A DNA stretch of 34,314 nt from DASYPP01 sp036006525 (GTDB lineage Bacteria; Gemmatimonadota; Gemmatimonadetes; Gemmatimonadales; GWC2-71-9), in contig DASYPP010000052.1 of the NCBI GenBank assembly GCA_036006525.1, positions 1 through 34,314 on the forward strand, in the 5' to 3' direction. Below, in pieces: positions 24,303-30,224 of this stretch. The position numbers and the translations under genes are program-made. The notes under the pieces are model-generated. The model did no database searches and was not told where the DNA came from. It saw only the letters and a program-made list of their open reading frames with translations. Every line of letters begins with the position of its first letter. The first letter of the stretch is position 1.

Positions 24303-24833
24303 TTATCTCCGCTTCGCTGACGTCTCGGCTCGAGGGCTGGCTGGAGTCTTCACGAAGATGACCTGGTCGTCTCCCGCCGCGTAGAAATCCGGAACCTTGG
24401 CCGCGATCCGGTAGCCGCGTCCCATGTAGAAGGCACGGGTCGGACCGTACTCACGCCGTCCGCTGGTCTCTACCACGATGAGCCGAGCCTGGTCTGCGAG
24501 GCGCCGTTCCATCTCGGCGACGAGAAGGGATCCCACCCCGGCACCCTGGACTGAGGGATCCACGGCAACCCAGTACATGTCATAGGTGCCAAGGGTGCAG
24601 GGTGTGGGTCCCCAGCAGATCCACCCGACCAGGCGCCCGTCCAGCTCGGCACCCAGCGTGGTGTAGTCCCTCTGCTCCGGCTTGAACGAGGTGTCCAGGA
24701 CTTCGAGGGCGATCTCGATTTCGTCCGGGCGGAAGAGCGGGATGGCGCGGGAGAACGCTTCGATCGCTCCCCGGTCCGCCGGGGTGAGGGGACGAAGGAG
24801 GGCCTGCCGCGTCGCCGTTGCGGTCATGGTCAC
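24303..24833 (-). CDS. GNAT-family N-acetyltransferase in the ATP-grasp operon
   Basis: The protein has 176 residues from a GTG at 24833; this overlaps the stop of the ATP-grasp gene before it as GTGA, a classic coupling arrangement, so it is preferred over the ATG at 24827. The fold is a single GNAT domain: MYWVAVDPSVQGAGVGSLLV is the acetyl-CoA-binding motif with QGAGVG at 96-101, and TRAFYMGRGYRIAAKVPDFY is the C-terminal motif. It should acetylate an amine, and the operon suggests the product of the two ligases as substrate. Cytoplasmic; a strong terminator follows. Confidence 0.9.
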   Translation of the reverse strand: MTMTATATRQALLRPLTPADRGAIEAFSRAIPLFRPDEIEIALEVLDTSFKPEQRDYTTLGAELDGRLVGWICWGPTPCTLGTYDMYWVAVDPSVQGAGVGSLLVAEMERRLADQARLIVVETSGRREYGPTRAFYMGRGYRIAAKVPDFYAAGDDQVIFVKTPASPRAETSAKRR

Positions 24834-25852
24834 GCGGTTCCCGCGGCGGGGACGTCGGCGCTGCTTACCAGCTCGACTGGTTTCCGGGCGGCGGCCCGCT
24901 CCAGGGTCTCCCGAATCACTTCCTGGAGCAGCCTGCCATAGTCCCAGCCAATGGCCCGGGCCATCCGGGCCAGGCCGGCATTCTCCGACAGGTCAGGATT
25001 GGGATTCACTTCGAGCACGAAGGGCTCGCCGGAGGAATCCACCCGGAGGTCCACCCGGCCGTATCCCTCGCCTTCACACATCAGCTCCCAGGCCTCGCGG
25101 CCAATCTTCTCCAGCTTCCGGGCCAGCTCGGGCGTGATGTCGGCGGGACACACCGGGACCGAACCCAGGTCCTCGGGGCTACCCTCATCCCACTTGCTGG
25201 CATAGGTCAGGATGGGCCAGCTGCCTTCCGGCATGTTCTCGAAAGTGATCTCGGCGATCGGCAGCATGGTCTTGCCGATGAAGCCGACGTTGAACTCACG
25301 GCCGGCCACGTACTCCTGCACCAGCACGCTCTCCCATTGTTCCGCCATGAGCGCGATCCGGGTCTTCAGGCTCTTCCGGCTGGTGCACACCGCCCCGGCG
25401 TCGATGCCGAGGGAGGCATCTTCCGCCGCCGGCTTCACGATGACAGGGAGCTCGAGGTGGGTCGGCACTTTGTTGCGGCGGGCCAGGGCAAACCGGGGAA
25501 CCGGGATACCATTGGCGGCCAGCAGGGTGTTGGAGACGTGCTTCCGGTGGCAGACCGAGGTGGCCCAGGGGCGGCAGCCGGTGTACGGGGTGCCGGCCAG
25601 CTCCAGCGTGCCGACGACCCAATCCTCGTATTTGGAATGGCCGTCCAGGCCTTCGCACAGGTTGAAGACCACGTCGGCCTGGCGGACCTTGTTGATGTAG
25701 CGCCAGTCGTTGAGCCGGATGGGGACCACGCTGGTCTCGTAGCCGACCTGGCGCAGGTGGGCCTGCACCGAGCGGACGCCCTCGACCGCCGCGACCACGT
25801 CCTTCTGTTCCCAGTGCTCGCCACCCGGATCGAACAGGATCGCCACCTTCAT
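24830..25852 (-). CDS. D-Ala-D-Ala-ligase-like ATP-grasp enzyme (second of a pair)
   Basis: The protein has 340 residues. It follows the DdlB plan: an N-terminal Rossmann-like domain (VAILFDPGGE), the ATP-grasp lysines K104 and K140 (LPVIVKPAAEDASLGID), the hinge Glu E180 (VLVQEYVAGREFNVGFIG), and metal ligands D268 (GRVDLRVD), E281 and N283 (LEVNPNPDLS). It should form an amide bond between a carboxyl and an amine with ATP. It lacks the Ddl substrate-loop sequence I would expect (HG-x-x-GEDG near the N terminus), so it is probably not a cell-wall Ddl. Its ATG overlaps the stop of the first ATP-grasp gene (TGATG) and its stop overlaps the GNAT start. Confidence 0.88.
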   Translation of the reverse strand: MKVAILFDPGGEHWEQKDVVAAVEGVRSVQAHLRQVGYETSVVPIRLNDWRYINKVRQADVVFNLCEGLDGHSKYEDWVVGTLELAGTPYTGCRPWATSVCHRKHVSNTLLAANGIPVPRFALARRNKVPTHLELPVIVKPAAEDASLGIDAGAVCTSRKSLKTRIALMAEQWESVLVQEYVAGREFNVGFIGKTMLPIAEITFENMPEGSWPILTYASKWDEGSPEDLGSVPVCPADITPELARKLEKIGREAWELMCEGEGYGRVDLRVDSSGEPFVLEVNPNPDLSENAGLARMARAIGWDYGRLLQEVIRETLERAAARKPVELVSSADVPAAGTA

Positions 25853-26955
25853 CAGGCGACCTCGGCCAGGAGCGGACGGCCGCTGATCCGTTGCCAGGCC
25901 AGGTCGGCCGCGGTCCGGATCAGCTCCTCGTAGGTGAGGCCGGCCGCGCGCGCGGCCTTGGGGAAGCAGGAGTTGTCCCGCGGGTCGGGAAGGATGCCGG
26001 GGAGCGGATTCAGCTCCACCAGCATCGGCTCGCCGGCCGCGTCACAGCGGATGTCCACCCGGCCCCAGTCGCGGCACTCCAGGACCCGGTATGCCGAGAG
26101 CGCGACGTTGCGCACCGACGCGGCCAGTTTCCGGGGAATGGCGGCCGGGCACTCGAACATCTTGAGCGGCGACTCGATGCTGTCCCAGATCCACTTGGCT
26201 TCGTAGCCGTAGATCGGTGGAGCGCCTTCGGGCAGCTCGTCGAACTTCATGCCCACGATCGGGAGGCAGCGGGCGCTTTCGCCGGTGCCGAGGATCGCCA
26301 CCGTGAACTCCGCGCCGGGCAGATAGGTCTCGGCCAGGACCGGCTCCTGGTAGGTGCCGAGCAGGTAGTCGGTCTGGCGGACCAGGGCCTTCCGGTCGGC
26401 ACACAGGCTCTTCACACTGACGCCTTTGCCGGACCCCTCGAAGGCCGGTTTCACGAACACCGGGAAGGGGAGGTCGCAGTTCCGGGCGTCGGTCCGGGTG
26501 TCGAGCATCCTGAAAGGCGCGGTCGGCACCCCATGATGCTGGAGGATCTCCTTGGTCCGCCCCTTGTGCAGGGCCAAGCCCAGGGTCAACGGATCGGAGC
26601 CGAGGTAGGGAATGTTCAGGAACTCGCAGATCGCGGGGACGTGCCCCTCGCGATTCACCCCGTACAGTCCCTCGGCGATGTTGAAGACGAAATCGGGCTT
26701 GGCGGCCGAGAGCTTCCTGGGGAAATCGGCGTTGGCTTCCAGTCGAATCACCTCGCCCAGCGGACGCAGCGCCTTGGCGACCGCGTCGATGGTGCCAGGC
26801 TCGTCCCATTCCGCGTAGAGATCGGGCTGGTCGAGGTCGTATCTGAGAGAGCGATAGGAAGCTTCGGAGGGAGCTGCGGACTCAAGATTCACCCCGGACT
26901 TCTTTGCCGGAGCACTTGGCTTGAGGTTGTAGGCCAATCCTATTCGGATTCCCAA
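25852..26955 (-). CDS. D-Ala-D-Ala-ligase-like ATP-grasp enzyme (first of a pair)
   Basis: The protein has 367 residues from a TTG at 26955; the choice is supported by AGAGGA about five bases upstream and an in-frame stop just before it. The N-terminal domain (RIGLAYNLK, PDFVFNIAEGLYGVNREGHV) is larger than in DdlB. ATP-grasp residues are intact: K131, K169 (FPVFVKPAFEGSGKGVS), E209 (VLAETYLPGAEFTVAILG), D301, E314 and N316 (GRVDIRCD and LVELNPLPG). It is clearly divergent from its partner, so the pair probably uses different substrates in sequence, rather than being a recent duplication. It heads the three-gene operon. Confidence 0.9.
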   Translation of the reverse strand: MGIRIGLAYNLKPSAPAKKSGVNLESAAPSEASYRSLRYDLDQPDLYAEWDEPGTIDAVAKALRPLGEVIRLEANADFPRKLSAAKPDFVFNIAEGLYGVNREGHVPAICEFLNIPYLGSDPLTLGLALHKGRTKEILQHHGVPTAPFRMLDTRTDARNCDLPFPVFVKPAFEGSGKGVSVKSLCADRKALVRQTDYLLGTYQEPVLAETYLPGAEFTVAILGTGESARCLPIVGMKFDELPEGAPPIYGYEAKWIWDSIESPLKMFECPAAIPRKLAASVRNVALSAYRVLECRDWGRVDIRCDAAGEPMLVELNPLPGILPDPRDNSCFPKAARAAGLTYEELIRTAADLAWQRISGRPLLAEVA

Positions 26956-27113
26956 ACGGTCCTCTTACGATGAGTCGCCTCACTGCGCGAGGCGCGCGAA
27001 CCGCACTCAAATTCGTCCAAAAAATCTGCTGACTTGAATGTTCGACATCTAAGGTAAGAAATAGTTGACCAACACACAATAGATTTTCTTAGCAAACCCC
27101 GCACCAACCAGCG
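26956..27113 (-). promoter_or_regulatory. AT-rich leader/promoter region of the ATP-grasp operon
   Basis: This stretch has no credible gene and is markedly richer in A and T than its surroundings. A possible minus-strand promoter is TTGTGT followed by 17 bases and TACCTT, about 100 bases before the start; it is weak. Two minus-strand frames of 65 and 73 codons cross it, but neither has start signals or recognisable content. Confidence 0.35.
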
Positions 27114-27175
27114 GTTAGAAGTGAGAAGTAAGAAGTGAGAGGGGGCCTTCTCACCGCTCACTTCTCACTTCTTAC
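27114..27175. repeat. Inverted heptad array downstream of folA
   Basis: The left arm 27114-27143 is four heptads (GTTAGAA, GTGAGAA, GTAAGAA, GTGAGAG) plus GG. The right arm 27146-27175, read in reverse complement, is GTAAGAA, GTGAGAA, GTGAGCG, GTGAGAA plus GG. About 25 of 30 positions pair around a two-base loop, so a long hairpin can form. The folA stop codon (27172-27174) lies inside the first heptad of the right arm. Confidence 0.8.
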
Positions 27176-27663
27176 GCCTTTTTCCGGTCGAAAGTCTGGA
27201 AGGAGTACGGGTACTGGTTGCGGTCGTCGGCAGGGTGTTTCTCCTCTGTGGCAAGCGTCCAGTCGGCAGGATTGAAGGGAGGGAAGTAGACGTCGCCGGG
27301 GATGGCGGCTTGAACCCGGGTGAGCTCCAGCCGGTCGGCGACCGGCAGCGCGGCCTCGAAGACCCGGGCGCCGCCGATGACGAACACCTCACCATCGTCT
27401 TTTGCCAGCTTCAATGCATCCTCCATGCTGGGAACCACCGTGACGCCGGCCGGCCGGAAATCCTTCGAACCCGAGATCACCAGGTTTTTCCGGTCCGGAA
27501 GGGGGCGACCCACCGATTCGTAGGTCTTCCGACCCATGATGACGGTGTGCCCGGTGGTGAGCCGCTTGAAACGGCGGAGGTCGGCGGGGAGATACCAGGG
27601 CAGGGTGTTGGAACGGCCGATGACCCCGCCATCCGCTACCGCCGCGATCAGGATCAGTTTCAT
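27172..27663 (-). CDS. folA: Dihydrofolate reductase
   Basis: The protein has 163 residues, standard length. It reduces dihydrofolate to tetrahydrofolate with NADPH and regenerates the cofactor consumed by the neighbouring thymidylate synthase. W23, the acidic D28 in LPADLRRFK, the NADPH-binding VIMGRKTYESVGRPLPDRKN and the IGGARVFEAALP loop are all present. The start at 27663 overlaps the thyA stop (ATGA), so longer in-frame extensions into thyA are rejected. The last codon pair and stop are formed at the edge of a repeat array. Cytoplasmic. Confidence 0.98.
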   Translation of the reverse strand: MKLILIAAVADGGVIGRSNTLPWYLPADLRRFKRLTTGHTVIMGRKTYESVGRPLPDRKNLVISGSKDFRPAGVTVVPSMEDALKLAKDDGEVFVIGGARVFEAALPVADRLELTRVQAAIPGDVYFPPFNPADWTLATEEKHPADDRNQYPYSFQTFDRKKA

Positions 27664-28454
27664 ACGGCGATAGGAGCCGGAATCCGGGGGTGGGGATCGT
27701 ACCCCACCAGTTCGAAGTCCTGGTACCGGAAGTCGGAGAGCGAGGTGATCGCCGGGTTCAGCCGCAGGGTGGGGAGGGGTCGAGGCTCGCGCTCCAGTTG
27801 GAGCCGGACCAGGTCGTGGTGGTTGGAGTAGAGGTGGGCATCGCCCAGGGTGAGAATGAACTCCCCCGGCTCGAGGCCGGTGACCTGGGCGACCATCATC
27901 GTCAGCAGAGCGTAGGAGGCAATGTTGAAGGGGACGCCGAGGAACACGTCCGCACTCCGCTGGTAAAGCTGGCAAGAGAGGTGGCCGTCCACGACGTAGA
28001 ACTGGAAGAGGGCATGGCAGGGCGCCAGGGCCATTTGCGGAATGTCGGCCACGTTCCAGGCGCTCACGATGAGGCGGCGGGAGTCCGGGTTCGCCTTGAT
28101 CTGCCGCACCACCTCCGCGATCTGGTCGATGTGGCGGCCGTCGGGCGCCGGCCAGGATCGCCACTGGTAACCGTAGACCGGGCCCAGCTCGCCGTTGGCA
28201 TCGGCCCATTCATCCCAGATTGTCACGCCGTTGTCACGGAGGTACTGGACGTTGGTCTCGCCTCTCAGGAACCAGAGCAACTCGTAGATGATCGACTTGA
28301 GGTGGAGCTTTTTGGTGGTGAGGAGGGGGAACCCGGCGGCCAGGTCGAAGCGCATCTGGTAACCGAATACGCTGAGCGTGCCGGTCCCGGTCCGGTCGGA
28401 CTTGGGCCGGCCGGTGTCCATGATATGGCGCATCAGGTCGAGATACTGCTTCAT
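27660..28454 (-). CDS. thyA: Thymidylate synthase
   Basis: The protein has 264 residues, the same length as the E. coli enzyme. It methylates dUMP to dTMP using methylene-tetrahydrofolate. The catalytic Cys146 sits in MALAPCHALFQFYV, and the substrate-binding RRLIVSAWNVADIPQM and QRSADVFLGVPFNIASY motifs are complete. A G-rich Shine-Dalgarno sequence (GTGGGGGG) precedes the start. It overlaps folA by ATGA and its promoter must lie in or beyond the heptad array 21 bases upstream. Confidence 0.99.
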   Translation of the reverse strand: MKQYLDLMRHIMDTGRPKSDRTGTGTLSVFGYQMRFDLAAGFPLLTTKKLHLKSIIYELLWFLRGETNVQYLRDNGVTIWDEWADANGELGPVYGYQWRSWPAPDGRHIDQIAEVVRQIKANPDSRRLIVSAWNVADIPQMALAPCHALFQFYVVDGHLSCQLYQRSADVFLGVPFNIASYALLTMMVAQVTGLEPGEFILTLGDAHLYSNHHDLVRLQLEREPRPLPTLRLNPAITSLSDFRYQDFELVGYDPHPRIPAPIAV

Positions 28455-28474
28455 AGGCCCCCCACTGGGATTCT

Positions 28475-28567
28475 GTAAGCAGTAAGCGGTGAGCAGTAAG
28501 CGGGACCGGTATCCACCATCGAGTGCGCGTTTCCAGTCCCGCTTACCGCTTACTGCTTACCTCTTAC
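28475..28567. repeat. Inverted heptad array between the FAD oxidase and thyA
   Basis: The left arm 28475-28506 reads GTAAGCA, GTAAGCG, GTGAGCA, GTAAGCG, GGAC. The right arm 28536-28567, in reverse complement, reads GTAAGAG, GTAAGCA, GTAAGCG, GTAAGCG, GGAC. The arms are largely complementary around a 29-base loop. The FAD-oxidase stop codon (28564-28566) is in the first heptad of the right arm, the same register as at folA. Confidence 0.82.
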
Positions 28568-30189
28568 GCTTTTGAGTCGGCAATGGCCAGCCGGTCCCGG
28601 GTGTAGTCCCCCCGTTTTTCGATCTCCCGGAGCGCCAGTTCGATATCGGCCGGGATCGGCGCGGCGCCGACCCCGACCTTCAAGTGCTGCAACGGGTCCG
28701 TGGGGTGGGGCAGGGGAAGCTTGACGCCGGGATTCAGGATCCCCGCCGGGTCGAACGCTTCCTTTACCCGCTGAAACAGGTCCACGATCTCATGCCCGTA
28801 GAGCCGGCGCAAGGCGCCGGCCCGGATCCGGCCGTCGCTGTGCTCGCCGCTGGTGGTCCCGCCCAGCTTGATGAGTCCCGCGGTCACGGCGTCGTAGAGC
28901 TCCGAGACGTCGCTCGCCCAGCCGGGCTGGTCCACGTCGGGCAGCACGTTGACGTGGATGTTGCCGTCGCCGGCATGGCCAAAAATAACAACCGGGAGCC
29001 CCAGCCGCGCCGCTTCCCCGCGAACCAGGACGATGTATTCCGCCATCCGGTCCACCGGCACGCAACCGTCCTCGATGACCTGGAGCGAGCGGTGCCCGCC
29101 CGGGAGGTCGGCGATGATGGGACTCGCCGCGTGGCGCAGCTCCCAGAGCCGGGTCTCGTCCTCGGGAGTCCCACCGGTCGAAATGTCGATCGCCATGCCC
29201 TTCACCCGCCGCACCGCATCGCCCACGGTTCCCCGCACCGCCTTTTCGGTCGCCCCCTCGAACTCGAGGAGCAGAATGCTCTCCGTGCCGGCCGGCGCGG
29301 CGTCGGGACGAGTGGTGCGGACCAGGTCGAGGAAGGTCCGGTCGAGCAGCTCGAGGGCGGAGGGGTTGAGCGGAAGGAGCGCGGCGACCGCGTCGGCCAG
29401 GAGGCCCAGGTCGGCCAGCGCGATCCGAAGGCCCGCCGTGGCTGCCGGAAGGGGATCGAGCCGCCAGTCGATGTGGGTGACGATGCCCAGCGTGCCTTCG
29501 GCGCCGATCACGAGGTCCAGCAGGTCACCGGACTCGAGGAACGCGTCGAGGGCGTAGCCGGAGGAATTCTTGCGAGTCCGGGGGAAGTGGGCGCGGATGT
29601 GATCCGCCGCGAGCGCGATTTCCGGCACCACGTCCCGCTGAAACCGATCGATGGGAGGAACGCCGGGTGGCGCCTCGCCCCGCCGGAGCGTGATGATGTC
29701 GCCCTCGGCCGTCACCAACTCCAGTCCCTGTACCCAACGCCGCACGCTCCCGTAACGCACCGTCCTGGCGCCCGAGGCGTTGGTGGAGACCATGCCGCCC
29801 AGGGTGGCGAACCGGCTGCTGGAAGGATCCGGCGGCAGCCGGAGGCCGTGGGGAGCTGCAGCGTCCTCCAGCTCGGCGGCGCGCACCCTCGCGCTGGTTC
29901 GGGCCCGCCTGGTCGCCGGGTTTACCTCCAGCGTGCGGGGAGCGATGCGGGTGAGGTCGACCATGACCCCGTCTCCCACGTTGCTGCCGGTGACTGAACT
30001 CCCTGCGCCCCGCGGCACCAGCGGAGTAGCGGACTCCCCGGCCCAGCGCACCAGGGCCACCAGCTCCTCGATACTCTCCGGCAGGGCGACCCCTTGGGGG
30101 ACAATCCGATAGATGCCGGCGCCTTCCGAGTAGGCGGCGCGGCTCCGGAGGTCATCGCGATATCGAGAGGGAGGAAGCGGCGGGGGCAT
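28564..30189 (-). CDS. FAD-linked oxidase (glycolate oxidase GlcD/D-lactate dehydrogenase type)
   Basis: The protein has 541 residues. The FAD_binding_4 domain starts with LVPRGAGSSVTG (~58-68) and continues with LGGMVSTNASGARTVRYGSV and the GAEGTLGIVTHIDWRL loop. The C-terminal FAD-oxidase domain has FGHAGDGNIHVNV and GEHSDGRIR and ends the domain with FDPAGILNPGVKL. It should oxidise a 2-hydroxy acid (D-lactate, glycolate or similar) and pass electrons to a quinone or partner protein. The C-terminal iron-sulfur half seen in long fused family members is absent, and no GlcE/GlcF subunit is adjacent. It follows the kinase gene by 35 bases. Confidence 0.93.
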   Translation of the reverse strand: MPPPLPPSRYRDDLRSRAAYSEGAGIYRIVPQGVALPESIEELVALVRWAGESATPLVPRGAGSSVTGSNVGDGVMVDLTRIAPRTLEVNPATRRARTSARVRAAELEDAAAPHGLRLPPDPSSSRFATLGGMVSTNASGARTVRYGSVRRWVQGLELVTAEGDIITLRRGEAPPGVPPIDRFQRDVVPEIALAADHIRAHFPRTRKNSSGYALDAFLESGDLLDLVIGAEGTLGIVTHIDWRLDPLPAATAGLRIALADLGLLADAVAALLPLNPSALELLDRTFLDLVRTTRPDAAPAGTESILLLEFEGATEKAVRGTVGDAVRRVKGMAIDISTGGTPEDETRLWELRHAASPIIADLPGGHRSLQVIEDGCVPVDRMAEYIVLVRGEAARLGLPVVIFGHAGDGNIHVNVLPDVDQPGWASDVSELYDAVTAGLIKLGGTTSGEHSDGRIRAGALRRLYGHEIVDLFQRVKEAFDPAGILNPGVKLPLPHPTDPLQHLKVGVGAAPIPADIELALREIEKRGDYTRDRLAIADSKA

Positions 30190-30224
30190 CCCCCGAAAGT
30201 AATGGGGAAGCGAGGGGGGCGATT

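Noticed and set aside
24830..26955. The two ATP-grasp proteins as cell-wall D-Ala-D-Ala ligases
   Set aside because: The ATP-grasp core fits, but the N-terminal Ddl substrate-loop pattern is not seen, no cell-wall gene is adjacent, and tandem unlike copies with a GNAT argue for another role. A search against characterised Ddl would settle it.
26882..27161. Two small minus-strand frames as possible precursor peptides for the ATP-grasp operon
   Set aside because: They overlap the ligase start or begin within a repeat array, lack Shine-Dalgarno sequences, and show no leader-core pattern.
27114..28567. Repeat arrays as a CRISPR locus
   Set aside because: Units are only seven bases, there are no unique spacers of regular length, and no cas gene is near.
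28684..29997. 437-codon open frame on the + strand
   Set aside because: Antisense to the FAD oxidase; its translation has low-complexity composition and no domain.
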